Origin: Pseudomonadota bacterium
Lineage (GTDB): Bacteria; Desulfobacterota; Syntrophia; Syntrophales; UBA5619
Assembly (NCBI GenBank): GCA_018827585.1
Contig: JAHJXP010000223.1
Span: 1 to 15,430, forward strand
DNA: 15,430 nt
Reading direction: 5' to 3'
The notes beneath the pieces were generated by a model that saw only the letters and a program-made list of their open reading frames with translations, was not told where the DNA came from and made no database searches. The position numbers were made by a program, and so were the translations under genes. Shown here in pieces: positions 6,466-13,791 of the stretch (the stretch's first letter is position 1; every line of letters starts with the position of its first letter).

Positions 6466-6843
6466 ATGAAGCTGAACCAGAATGAATTCGACAGGGCCGT
6501 CCGGAGGGCGTACGGCCGTATCCCGGCGGAGATCCGGGAGCGGATGGCGGACGTCGTCGTCACGGTAAAGAAACGCCCAACTCGGGAGATGCTGGAGGAG
6601 ATGGGCTATCCGCCGGACGAGCCGCTGCTGGGCCTGTACTGGGGGGCATCTCTCCCGGAGCGCTCGTTCTTCGCCCCGCCTCCCCTCCATCCCGATACGA
6701 TCTACATCTTCCGGGAGCCGCTTGAGGAGATGTGCGGGAGCATCGCGGAGCTGGAGCGGGAGATCGAGATCACCCTCGTTCACGAGGTCGCCCATTTCCT
6801 GGGCATCGACGAAGAGCGCCTGGAGGAGTTGGGCTACGGATGA
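6466..6843 (+). CDS. Zincin_1 (DUF1025) family metallopeptidase-like protein
   Basis: A 125-residue protein matching the metallopeptidase family of small zincin-like domains: LLGLYWGASLPER in the middle (54-66), then PDTIYIFREPL, and a C-terminal VHEVAHFLGIDEERLEELGY (105-124). HEVAH at 106-110 plus G113 and D115 give the HExxHxxGxD zinc signature. Family members are soluble and of similar length, and their substrates are not known. No signal peptide. TAGGT at 6456-6460 is a modest ribosome site, 5 nt before the ATG. Its stop overlaps the next start by ATGA (6840-6843), so the two are probably translationally coupled. Confidence 0.85.
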   Translation: MKLNQNEFDRAVRRAYGRIPAEIRERMADVVVTVKKRPTREMLEEMGYPPDEPLLGLYWGASLPERSFFAPPPLHPDTIYIFREPLEEMCGSIAELEREIEITLVHEVAHFLGIDEERLEELGYG

Positions 6844-7244
6844 GCGGCTTCGTGGTCTTCCCTTCGACAAGCGGAATGATGAAACCGCTTACCGTGGCGG
6901 TGATCAGCAATCTGCTCACCGCCTTGGGAAACTTTGCAGCTTGTGAACTGGTTATGAAAGGGGCCGGCGTGAAGGCCGGATCCCGACGTGAAGACATCGC
7001 CGGGTATCCGGCCGAATTCAAGGAAGAGTTCGTAAAGCTCAGCGATCTCCGCCGGATCTACCGGCACCGGATCCGCATCCGCCTGATCGACGCCAAATCT
7101 CCGCTGGGCCTATATAAATCCCTGCTGCACAGCATCCGCCGCTATCCCGCGTTCATCATCGAGAAGATGAACGTCTACAGCGGCTGGGACCGCGGTCGGG
7201 TGGAAGAGTTGCTTGACACCCGAATGCAGGCGCTGCTCGCTTGA
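6840..7244 (+). CDS. Unrecognised small protein, possibly thioredoxin-fold without CxxC
   Basis: A 134-residue protein starting at ATG 6840, which overlaps the preceding stop; GGAGGAG at 6822-6828 is 11 nt upstream. An alternative ATG at 6876 would trim 12 residues. I do not recognise the family. A hydrophobic strand (LTVAVISNLL, 17-26) is followed by a helix with a single Cys (FAACELVM, 32-39); the second half has IRIRLIDAKSPLGLYKSLLH, then RYPAFIIEK and VYSGWDRGRVEELLD. The strand, cis-Pro-like YPAFII and GWD-helix order recalls the C-terminal half of thioredoxin folds, but no CxxC is present. That reading is low-confidence inference. It ends 4 nt from the convergent RRM gene without a terminator between them. 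Confidence 0.6.
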   Translation: MSGFVVFPSTSGMMKPLTVAVISNLLTALGNFAACELVMKGAGVKAGSRREDIAGYPAEFKEEFVKLSDLRRIYRHRIRIRLIDAKSPLGLYKSLLHSIRRYPAFIIEKMNVYSGWDRGRVEELLDTRMQALLA

Positions 7245-7248
7245 AACA

Positions 7249-7611
7249 TTAATACCTGCCGCGGCCTCCTCCGCCGCCTCCGCCGCCCCTGTAGCCGCCG
7301 CCTCCGCCGCTTCTGAAACCGCCGCCGCCCCGGCCCTGATCACGGCGCGGCGCGCCCGACTCCGTCTTCGGCCGGGCCTCGTTCACGGAAATCGTTTTCC
7401 CGTCGAGATCGCCGCCGTTGAATTTCTTGATCGCCTCCTGGGCGCCCTCTTCCGTTTCCATCTCTACGAAACCGAAGCCCCGCGACACGCCGGAAAACTT
7501 GTCCTTGATGATCGACACCGAGGCAACCGCCCCCGCTTCGGAAAAATTGTTCCGCAGATCGTCCTCAGAGACCTTCTGCGACAGGTTTCCCACATACAGA
7601 TTCTTGTTCAT
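7249..7611 (-). CDS. Glycine-rich RNA-binding protein with one RRM domain
   Basis: A 120-residue protein with a single RNA recognition motif at 3-80 and a short Gly/Arg tail. RNP2 is LYVGNL (5-10) and RNP1 is RGFGFVEM (44-51), both with the aromatic residues that stack on RNA. Residues 94-120 are mainly glycine with scattered Arg, Phe and Tyr, as in cyanobacterial and proteobacterial Rbp proteins, which bind single-stranded RNA and in some species respond to cold. The G-rich tail is encoded by near-perfect CCGCCTCCG-type triplet repeats, prone to slippage. A strong AGGAGG-type site sits a few bases before the ATG (minus strand; 7615-7623). It appears to be its own transcription unit, behind the terminator at 7732-7767. 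Confidence 0.93.
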   Translation of the reverse strand: MNKNLYVGNLSQKVSEDDLRNNFSEAGAVASVSIIKDKFSGVSRGFGFVEMETEEGAQEAIKKFNGGDLDGKTISVNEARPKTESGAPRRDQGRGGGGFRSGGGGGYRGGGGGGGGRGRY

Positions 7612-7701
7612 TTTCCTCCTCCTTATGGTTTACGAAAAGGCCTCTCCATTTTTCCCTGGTGAAGGAAGAAATGGGTCAAGGTGGTGTTCATGCCGCGCAG
7701 G

Positions 7702-7729
7702 GTCATACCGGGGCATGAAGGTTTGACAA
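7702..7729 (-). promoter_or_regulatory. Possible promoter of the RRM gene
   Basis: On the minus strand TTGTCA (7724-7729; 5/6 match) and TATGAC (7702-7707; 4/6) are 16 nt apart, about 90 nt ahead of the RRM start. It follows immediately after the T-run of the upstream terminator, where a new promoter would be expected. The -10 box is weak. Confidence 0.33.
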
Positions 7730-7731
7730 AG

Positions 7732-7767
7732 AAAAAACCGCCGAGACCCTGAAGAGTCTGGCGGTTT
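7732..7767 (-). terminator. Intrinsic terminator downstream of aguBA
   Basis: Read on the minus strand, AAACCGCC (7767-7760) pairs perfectly with GGCGGTTT (7742-7735), with an inner AGAC/GTCT extension; six Ts follow (7737-7732). This is a classic Rho-independent terminator placed between aguA and the RRM gene. The roughly 155 nt between aguA and the hairpin hold no credible gene. Confidence 0.8.
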
Positions 7768-7923
7768 ACCTTACGCTTCATCACGTCAATTTTCGAACCC
7801 TGCCGGCTGCCCCCAGGACGTCCGCCTCGCATCCTCCGGCATTGGCTTTTCTTGTACGCGGAACGGCAAGGGAAGTCAAGCCATTTCTCCAAACGAGACG
7901 GCAACATTACCGGCGGAGGGGCT

Positions 7924-8997
7924 TCAAAGGGCCGGCTGCTGCTGGGTCAGACAGTGGATCGTACCGAGCCCCCAGACGAGATCCACGGCGTGGATGCCGA
8001 CGACGGGGCGATCTGGAAACAGCTCCGCGAGGATGCCCATGGCAACCCTGTCCTGGGCATCGTTGAAGGTCGGCACGAGCACGGCTGCGTTGGCGATATA
8101 GAAATTGGCATAGCTCGCCGGGAGGCGCTGAGAGTCGAGATAGAGGGGCGCCGGCATGGGGAGGGGAACCGCCTCGATGCGCGAACCGTCTTCGAGTCTC
8201 ATCCCTTCCAGACGTTCACGGTTTTCCTGAAGCAACTGGTAGTTCGCGTCGCGCGGATTCGTCTCCTGGCAGAGCACGACGGTGCGCCGGTTGACGAAAC
8301 GGCAGACGTCGTCGATGTGTCCGTGCGTATCGTCTCCGGCGATCCCCTTTCCCAGCCAGAGGATGTTTTCGACACCCAGATTCGCCTTGAGGGTCCCTTC
8401 GATCTTTTCCTTTCCGAGACCGGGATTGCGGACCTGCACCTTTGGATCGAGCAGGCACTCCTCGGTGGTCACAAGCGTGCCGGCGCCGTTGACCTCGATG
8501 CTGCCGCCTTCCAGGACAAAGTCCTTTTCTCCAATCCTAACAGGCAGGAGGCGCAACCGGAGTTTTCGCGCCGCCAGCAGGGGGACGCGCGCATCCCTTT
8601 TCCAATCCGGATATTTCGCCCAGGCGTTGAACCGAAACCGGGCGATTGCCACTTCTTTCGGGGGGGCATCGCGTCTGACAAAAAGAGGACCGGAGTCCCG
8701 CGTCCATCCCCGGTCGAAGGGAAAATGGAAGAACTCGACCCGGGAGAGATCCGCGCCTACGCGCCCCAGAAGGCGCCGGGCCTGCCTCTCCGTCCTCTCG
8801 TTTACGATGATCCGCACGATCTCGCCGGGGACGATCTTCCGGACGATCTCGCCATAGACCCAGGGGATTGGGGCGATTTTCCCCGGCCAGTCCGACCGAT
8901 GAAAAGGCCAGCCGATCCAGGTGGCCTCGTGTGGTTCCCACTCGGCGGGCATGTGGAAGCCGAGACCGGCGGGGGTTGTCTGCTGGTCCGCTTTCAT
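7924..8997 (-). CDS. aguA: Agmatine deiminase
   Basis: Hydrolyses agmatine to N-carbamoylputrescine and ammonia in the cytoplasm (EC 3.5.3.12), the first step of the arginine-decarboxylase route to putrescine. The 357-residue length is typical of the peptidyl-arginine deiminase-type family. Visible motifs: MPAEWEPHEATWIGWP (16-31), WTRDSGP with D101, LEGGSIEVNG with E163, GDDTHGHIDD with H225 and H227, and the C-terminal GLGTIHCLTQQQP with nucleophile Cys349. The ATG overlaps the stop of aguB by 4 nt (8994-8997), so it is translationally coupled as second gene of the operon. Its transcript should end at the terminator at 7732-7767. No oddities seen. Confidence 0.95.
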   Translation of the reverse strand: MKADQQTTPAGLGFHMPAEWEPHEATWIGWPFHRSDWPGKIAPIPWVYGEIVRKIVPGEIVRIIVNERTERQARRLLGRVGADLSRVEFFHFPFDRGWTRDSGPLFVRRDAPPKEVAIARFRFNAWAKYPDWKRDARVPLLAARKLRLRLLPVRIGEKDFVLEGGSIEVNGAGTLVTTEECLLDPKVQVRNPGLGKEKIEGTLKANLGVENILWLGKGIAGDDTHGHIDDVCRFVNRRTVVLCQETNPRDANYQLLQENRERLEGMRLEDGSRIEAVPLPMPAPLYLDSQRLPASYANFYIANAAVLVPTFNDAQDRVAMGILAELFPDRPVVGIHAVDLVWGLGTIHCLTQQQPAL

Positions 8998-9905
8998 TTT
9001 TTCGCCGGCCTCTGCCCGTCAAGAAATCGCTGCGTCATATCGCCGTAAGCGTCAATGCGGCGGTCGCGCAGAAAAGGCCAGTTGCGCCGGACTTCCTCCA
9101 GGTGATCGAGATCGGCTTCGGCGAGCAGGATCTCCTCCCTGTCCGGCGAGGCCTCGGCGAGAATGACGCCCTGCGGATCGGCGATGAAGGACGACCCCCA
9201 GAACTCGATTCCGGCGCCGCCTCCCGCCGGCAGCTCGCGGCCGATCCGGTTAACCGCGGCGACATAGACGCCGTTGGCGATCGCATGACCGCGCTGCACC
9301 GTCCGCCACGCCTCCCGCTGCGCCCTGCCGTACTGCTCTTTTTCGCGGGGATGCCAGCCGATGGCGGTGGGGTAGAAAAGGATCGCCGCCCCCTGAAGCG
9401 CCGAGAGCCGCGCCGCTTCCGGATACCACTGATCCCAGCAGATCAGGATCCCGATCCGCCCATAGCGGGTGGCGAAGGCGGGGAACCCGAGATCGCCGGG
9501 GGTGAAGTAGAATTTCTCATAGTAGGCCGGATCGTCGGGGATGTGCATCTTGCGGTAGAGTCCGACCATCCTGCCGCCGGCGTCGATGACGGCGGCGCTG
9601 TTATGGTAGATGCCCGGCGCCCGGCGCTCGAACAGGGGAACGACGATCACCACCCCGCGCTTCCGGGCTACTGCGGCGAGGGCCTCCGTGGTTGGACCAG
9701 GAATAGATTCGGCAAGATCGAAAAAAGAGGTGTCCTCGGTCTGGCAGAAGTACTCCGAGCGAAACAGCTCCGGCAGACAGATCACCTGCGCCTTTTTTTT
9801 CGCGGCCAGTTCGATCTGCTGGACGGCTTTTTTCAGGTTCCTGCTCGGATCGGCGCCGCACGCCATCTGGATCAGCGCGACGGTGAATCTCTTCAGTGCG
9901 GGCAT
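8994..9905 (-). CDS. aguB: N-carbamoylputrescine amidase
   Basis: A nitrilase-superfamily enzyme (EC 3.5.1.53) that converts N-carbamoylputrescine, the product of the adjacent agmatine deiminase, to putrescine, CO2 and ammonia. It has 303 residues, the usual size. The catalytic triad is visible: E46 in CLPELF, K119 in LYRKMHIPDD and C156 in ILICWDQWYPEAAR. The last is the family signature separating it from other amidases, along with TAIGWHP (180-186) and EFWGSSFI (234-241). Start ATG at 9905 has only a weak upstream ribosome site. It is first gene of the aguB-aguA operon, probably transcribed from the promoter at 10012-10041. No arginine decarboxylase is in the window. Confidence 0.95.
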   Translation of the reverse strand: MPALKRFTVALIQMACGADPSRNLKKAVQQIELAAKKKAQVICLPELFRSEYFCQTEDTSFFDLAESIPGPTTEALAAVARKRGVVIVVPLFERRAPGIYHNSAAVIDAGGRMVGLYRKMHIPDDPAYYEKFYFTPGDLGFPAFATRYGRIGILICWDQWYPEAARLSALQGAAILFYPTAIGWHPREKEQYGRAQREAWRTVQRGHAIANGVYVAAVNRIGRELPAGGGAGIEFWGSSFIADPQGVILAEASPDREEILLAEADLDHLEEVRRNWPFLRDRRIDAYGDMTQRFLDGQRPAKK

Positions 9906-10011
9906 GGCAAGTCCGTTCCTGTATCCCGGCTGCGGAAAGGGGAACTACGTTTTCGTGTGAAATCGATAGAGCGTCAAATCCCGGGTCTAAAGCCCCCAGC
10001 AACCGGCCGGC

Positions 10012-10041
10012 AGTATAGGGGGAAGGAGGGAGGCGTGTCAA
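10012..10041 (-). promoter_or_regulatory. Promoter of the aguB-aguA operon
   Basis: On the minus strand TTGACA (10041-10036; perfect -35) and TATACT (10017-10012; 5/6 match to -10) are 18 nt apart, pointing toward aguB, whose ATG is about 105 nt downstream. The -35 box is part of one arm of the inverted repeat at 10032-10076. Confidence 0.6.
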
Positions 10042-10076
10042 GAAAGAATGAGGATTCCGAATAGGGTTGACACGCC
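10032..10076. promoter_or_regulatory. Perfect 10-bp inverted repeat spanning two divergent -35 boxes
   Basis: GGCGTGTCAA (10032-10041) and TTGACACGCC (10067-10076) are exact reverse complements with a 25-nt spacer. Each arm contains a consensus -35 hexamer facing outward plus four further symmetrical bases (CGCC), which exceeds what the promoters alone require. A regulator dimer or pair of dimers binding here could control aguBA and the exporter together. Regulator unknown; this is inference. Confidence 0.5.
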
Positions 10077-10095
10077 CCGCATTTGGTATTATCAA
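10067..10095 (+). promoter_or_regulatory. Promoter of the MFS exporter gene
   Basis: TTGACA at 10067-10072 is a perfect -35 box. TATCAA at 10090-10095 (4/6) gives the ideal 17-nt spacing; TATTAT at 10087-10092 matches better but at only 14 nt. Transcription would start near 10102, leaving a leader of about 130 nt before the MFS start. Confidence 0.5.
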
Positions 10096-10140
10096 GCCGT
10101 CATGGATACGTTAACCGACATCTGCGCCTTTGTAAAATCG

Positions 10141-10226
10141 GACCCCGGAAGCGCGAGGGGGTCTGATCTTCCAAGACCTATAAAAATAGGGGAGAAGCCC
10201 CCCCTTTTCCCACCCAGGCGGCGCCT
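10141..10226 (+). promoter_or_regulatory. Structured 5' leader of the MFS gene
   Basis: Four short hairpins follow one another: GACCCC/GGGGTC (10141-10163), CCTAT/ATAGG around 10177-10190, GGGG/CCCC starting at 10189 and followed by CTTTT (terminator-like), and AGGC-GGC-GCCT (10216-10226) covering the only ribosome-site-like AGGCGG before the ATG. This could be an attenuator or translational switch; it matches no riboswitch class I can name. A 43-codon frame from ATG 10102 also runs through it and ends overlapping the MFS ATG. Confidence 0.35.
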
Positions 10227-10229
10227 GAA

Positions 10230-11468
10230 ATGACGCTGCATATTGACAGCCCCCAGGACCCTGCCGCACTGGACAAAGGGCAGCACTGGCAGACGACCCT
10301 CTATATCATGTTCGCCGCCCAGTTGCTTTCCCTTATCGGCTTTGCCTTCGTCCTGCCGTTTCTGCCCTTCTACATCAGGGAGCTGGGGGTCACCGACGAA
10401 CGCCTCGTCCCCGTCTGGGCCGGCGTCCAGGCCGCCTCCGCGAGCCTCGTCATGGCCTTCTTCTCCCCCCTCTGGGGCTGGCTCGCGGACCGGTACGGGC
10501 GGAAGATCATGGTGGAGCGGGCCATGTTCGGCGGCGCCGTCATTACCTTCGCCATGGGACTCGCCGGAAACGTCTGGCACCTGCTTTTCCTGCGGCTCCT
10601 CTCCGGGGCCACGACGGGCACCATTTCGGCCTCGATCGCCCTGATCTCCACGATCGTTCCCAAGCAGAAACTGGGATACAGCCTGGGGCTGATGCAGGTG
10701 GCGGTCTTTTTGGGCATGACCCTGGGGCCATGGATTGGGGGAAGTCTGGCCGATGCCGTCGGCTACCGGCTCACCTTCATGATCGGCGGCGGCATCCTTC
10801 TCATGGGCGGGCTTCTCGTCCTGGCCGGGGCGCGGGAGCGGTTTATCCGCCCTTCAGAAGAGACGCTCCGCAAGAGCGGCCGCCTGTTGTCCCTTTTGGC
10901 CTACGGCGGCTTTCCCGCCATTCTGGCGCTCTTTTTTTCCTTCAACTTTACCGTCCACTTCGTCATGCCCATCCTGCCGCTCTTCATCGAGACGATGATC
11001 GACCCCCTTCAGGGCGGCGTGGCCTCGACGACGGGCCTGCTGTTCGCCGTCAGCGCCGGCGCGGCGGCACTGACCGCGGGCAGCATCGGCATCCTCAGCG
11101 ACCGCATGGGCTACAAGAAGCTCCTGATGATCAGCCTCATCCTGACGGCCTTCGGCATCCTCCTGCACGGCGCGGCCCAGGACATTACCCATCTCGTTGC
11201 ACTGAGGATTATCTACGGCCTGGCCGCGGGGGGCATTCTCCCCACGATGAATGCCCTGGTGGGCCGCCTGATCCCGCAGGAAAATTATGGTAAGGCCTAC
11301 GGCCTGGCCTCATCTATGACCTGCCTGGGGATGGCCGCCGGCCCGTTCTTCGGAGGGATCCTGGCCTCGTGGTGGGGATACCGATGGCCGTTCGTCTTCG
11401 TCGGCGCGATGATGATCGCGGTCGCCCTGCCGACTCTCCTGAGCATTCGCCCCCGCCAAGCAAAATAG
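10230..11468 (+). CDS. MFS exporter, DHA1 (MdtG-like) multidrug family
   Basis: A 412-residue inner-membrane transporter with about 12 hydrophobic segments, the standard size for the drug:H+ antiporter-1 group. Motif A in the loop after TM2 is GWLADRYGRK (83-92), its counterpart in the second half is GILSDRMGYKK (287-297), and the antiporter motif C is represented by LGMTLGPWIGG (161-171). The overall pattern is close to MdtG-type exporters, but the substrate cannot be read from sequence. A long soluble N-terminus (about 20 residues) precedes TM1. The ATG 10230 has only a weak, hairpin-occluded ribosome site. It is divergent from aguBA and shares a symmetrical promoter region with it, so export of polyamines or a related cation is conceivable. 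The dispersed repeat begins 10 nt after its stop. Confidence 0.88.
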   Translation: MTLHIDSPQDPAALDKGQHWQTTLYIMFAAQLLSLIGFAFVLPFLPFYIRELGVTDERLVPVWAGVQAASASLVMAFFSPLWGWLADRYGRKIMVERAMFGGAVITFAMGLAGNVWHLLFLRLLSGATTGTISASIALISTIVPKQKLGYSLGLMQVAVFLGMTLGPWIGGSLADAVGYRLTFMIGGGILLMGGLLVLAGARERFIRPSEETLRKSGRLLSLLAYGGFPAILALFFSFNFTVHFVMPILPLFIETMIDPLQGGVASTTGLLFAVSAGAAALTAGSIGILSDRMGYKKLLMISLILTAFGILLHGAAQDITHLVALRIIYGLAAGGILPTMNALVGRLIPQENYGKAYGLASSMTCLGMAAGPFFGGILASWWGYRWPFVFVGAMMIAVALPTLLSIRPRQAK

Positions 11469-11477
11469 TATCACTAT

Positions 11478-11642
11478 TGACGACCTCGTAAAAAGTCTTG
11501 AAAGTCGCGAAAATGGGACGGCTTCGTAAAAAGGCCGCAGGCAAGGCGCGCGAATCCTGAGGAATGAGGCGTACTTTGGCGTACGCCGCAATGACGAAGG
11601 GTGAAGCGCAACGCAGCATCCGGCCTTTTTACGAAGCCGTCA
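11478..11642 (+). repeat. 165-bp MITE-like dispersed repeat, copy B
   Basis: Second full copy of the element at 2812-2976, same orientation and length, 9 differences. Its left end is TGACGACCTCGTAAAAAGTC and its right end, complemented, is TGACGGCTTCGTAAAAAGGCC, with the internal end-like sequence and central GCGTAC/GTACGC hairpin also kept. It fills the space between the MFS stop (11468) and the cyclase stop (11643), starting 10 nt after one and touching the other. Flanks CTAT and TTAT are not an exact duplication. It may act as the bidirectional transcript end, as no other terminator is visible. Confidence 0.8.
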
Positions 11643-13790
11643 TTATTTGCTTGTCACGACCCACACCCCGTCCCAGGCCTTCGGGGGCTGCTCAAGCAGG
11701 GAACCGCATTTGCCGGCATAGGCCGCGGCCGCCGGATCTGCATCCTTGAGGCCGGCAAAGACCTCTTCCGCCTCTGCGAACCGCCCCCCGTAGAAGGCCG
11801 CAAGGCCCCCGGCAAAGAGCGCCAGGTCCTTTTCCCGGACTGCAAATTCCTCGGGAGGAAAGGGCTCGTAGATCGTTACCGGATCTTTGCGGCCGACGAC
11901 GGCCACCCGGGAGAGTTCGCGAACGGGGAAAGCCCCCTCCATCCGCTCCAGGGTGGCCCCGGACAGTATGGTGTAGGTCCCGAACTGTTTGTTGATCCCC
12001 TCCAGGCGCGAGGCCAGGTTCACTGCGTCGCCCAGCATCGTGTAGTCGAAGCGGGTATGGGAGCCCAGATTCCCGACCACCGCCGGCCCGCTGTTGATCC
12101 CGATCCGCATCCGGAGATCCCTCCCGATCCGCTCCCGGATGGACGGCCTCATCTCGGCCAGTTTCGCCTGGCAGCGCATCGCCGCATGCACGCTCCGCAG
12201 GGCGTGATCGGTCTGTTGCAGAGGGGCATTCCAGAAGGCGATGATGGCGTCTCCCTCGTACTTGTCCACGGTCCCGCCCTCCTCCTGGATGATATCCGTC
12301 ATGGCGGTGAGATACTCGTTGAGAAGGGCCGTCAGCGCCTCCGGCTCCAGTCCCTCGGAGATGCTGGTAAATCCTTCCAGATCCGAGAAGAAGATGGACA
12401 GCTCCCGCCTCTCCCCGCCCAGCTTCAGGCGCTCCGGATGCCGGATGAGTTCTTCGATGACCGCGGGGCTCAGATACTGTTTGAAGGCGTTCTTGATGAA
12501 GAGCTTCTGCCGCCCCTCGGTGGAATAGTAGATCACCCCGGCGGAAAACAGCGTGACGGCGACACCCGCCTCCTGAACGACCAGAGGGAGCCAAAACCCC
12601 CCGGCGTAGGCGATCAGGCAGACCGCAACCGGCAAGAGGATGGAAGCTGCGTAAACCGCAAAGCTCTTGAGGATGCCGGAGACATAGGATGTGGCAACCC
12701 CGGCCGTCAGCGCCATGAGGATCGTCAGGACCGCTAAGATCCAAACCGGCACCGCGCGGAGGAAGTCGTTGGAAAGCAGGTTGTCCAGGATCGTGGCGTG
12801 GATCTCCACCCCCGGGTAGACGCCGGAAACGGGCGTCGGGCGCAGGTCGAACAGGCCGGGAGCGGACATGCCGAAAAATACGTAACTGTCCCGGAAGACC
12901 TCCATCTCCTTGATCGCCGGCGGCTCGCCGTTGCGTATGCGCAGCTCGCTCTGGATGACGGAGGCAGCGCTGAACGCCTTGTGCGTTCCGGAAGGTCCCC
13001 GGAAATTCAGAATGGCGCTGCCTTCGCCGTCGACGGGCACTCTCCGGTCTCCCACCGAAAAGGCGCCCCGGACGATGCTCAGCGGCGTATCCGGCGCCGC
13101 GGCCAGAAAAGCGCCCAAACCCAGCGAAGGCAGGACCTTGCCGTCGAATACGCTGAAGAGCTTGACCCGGCGATAGACGCTGTCCGGATCGGGATCGAGA
13201 TGCACATTGCCCAGGACGGCGGCATTTGCGGCGACCTCGGGGACGGGGAAGGCCGCGCGGGGAAAGGCGATGCCCCCGGCCCCGGTCCCAGCCAGCCATT
13301 GCTCAAGGCCCCCGACACGGAACCCCGGTTCGGGGACGGCGGCAGGCCACTTCTGCTCGGCGCCCGTCGCCTGGCTCACGAACGCCGCTCCTGCAAAGGC
13401 ATTGAAATCGGCGACGGCTGCCCCGAAGGACCGATCGTCGTCCACCCCGTATTTGGAGGGCTCGGTGTAAAGGACGTCGAAGGCCAGAGCCTTGACCCCG
13501 CTTCGTTTGCAAAAGCTGACGACGGCGCCGTAGATCTCCCGGGGCCAGGGCCAGGACAGACCGTTTTCCCTGCTGCCCCAATCCAGGCTGTTCTGATCGA
13601 GCAGGATAAGATGGATCTTTTCCGTGGCCTTGCCCGGTTTGGCCAGGAGCCTGACCCGCCAGTCCCAGGTCCTGGCCTCCCAGTTGTCGAGCCAGCCGGG
13701 GAGATAGAGGACCAGGGCCGCCGCGGAACCGATCAGGGCCGCCAGCAGCCCCTGTAAAAGTTTTTTTACGGCCGGCGAGAGGGCGTTCAT
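11643..13790 (-). CDS. CHASE2-domain class III adenylate cyclase
   Basis: A 715-residue membrane sensor that should make cAMP. TM1 (about 10-30) leads into an extracytoplasmic CHASE2 domain (about 30-345, with LILLDQNSL at 61-69, WPWPRE at 80-85 and VFFGMSAPGLFDLRPTP at 304-320). Three more TM segments follow (about 347-422), then a cytoplasmic class III cyclase domain (460-645). Metal Asp470 lies in FFSDLEGFT and Asp514 in KYEGDAIIAFW. Lys510 and Thr584 stand at the ATP-specifying positions; Asn591 and Arg595 in VNLASR are transition-state residues. A TPR-like helical pair (about 655-700) ends the protein. All catalytic residues are present. It starts 1 nt after the M48 gene stop, as last gene of the operon. 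CHASE2 ligands are not known. Confidence 0.93.
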   Translation of the reverse strand: MNALSPAVKKLLQGLLAALIGSAAALVLYLPGWLDNWEARTWDWRVRLLAKPGKATEKIHLILLDQNSLDWGSRENGLSWPWPREIYGAVVSFCKRSGVKALAFDVLYTEPSKYGVDDDRSFGAAVADFNAFAGAAFVSQATGAEQKWPAAVPEPGFRVGGLEQWLAGTGAGGIAFPRAAFPVPEVAANAAVLGNVHLDPDPDSVYRRVKLFSVFDGKVLPSLGLGAFLAAAPDTPLSIVRGAFSVGDRRVPVDGEGSAILNFRGPSGTHKAFSAASVIQSELRIRNGEPPAIKEMEVFRDSYVFFGMSAPGLFDLRPTPVSGVYPGVEIHATILDNLLSNDFLRAVPVWILAVLTILMALTAGVATSYVSGILKSFAVYAASILLPVAVCLIAYAGGFWLPLVVQEAGVAVTLFSAGVIYYSTEGRQKLFIKNAFKQYLSPAVIEELIRHPERLKLGGERRELSIFFSDLEGFTSISEGLEPEALTALLNEYLTAMTDIIQEEGGTVDKYEGDAIIAFWNAPLQQTDHALRSVHAAMRCQAKLAEMRPSIRERIGRDLRMRIGINSGPAVVGNLGSHTRFDYTMLGDAVNLASRLEGINKQFGTYTILSGATLERMEGAFPVRELSRVAVVGRKDPVTIYEPFPPEEFAVREKDLALFAGGLAAFYGGRFAEAEEVFAGLKDADPAAAAYAGKCGSLLEQPPKAWDGVWVVTSK

Positions 13791-13791
13791 G

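Noticed and set aside
6732..6839. Upstream extension of the small protein gene at 6840
   Set aside because: The added residues are an Arg/Gly-rich shadow of the metallopeptidase gene; the ATGA overlap at 6840 is the natural start.
7623..7907. Minus-strand 94-codon frame between aguA and the RRM gene
   Set aside because: It runs straight through a strong intrinsic terminator hairpin and T-run, has no ribosome site and resembles no family.
7768..7923. Possible structural RNA (6S-, tRNA- or tmRNA-like) downstream of aguA
   Set aside because: A GGGTTCGAA motif caught the eye, but no T-arm, acceptor stem or 6S-type closing stem could be formed around it.
7852..10064. Long plus-strand open frames opposite aguA and aguB
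   Set aside because: They are antisense shadows in GC-rich DNA; the minus strand encodes two unmistakable enzymes with all catalytic residues.
11601..12737. Long plus-strand open frame opposite the cyclase gene
   Set aside because: It is antisense to the well-supported cyclase and starts inside the repeat; composition is typical of a shadow frame.
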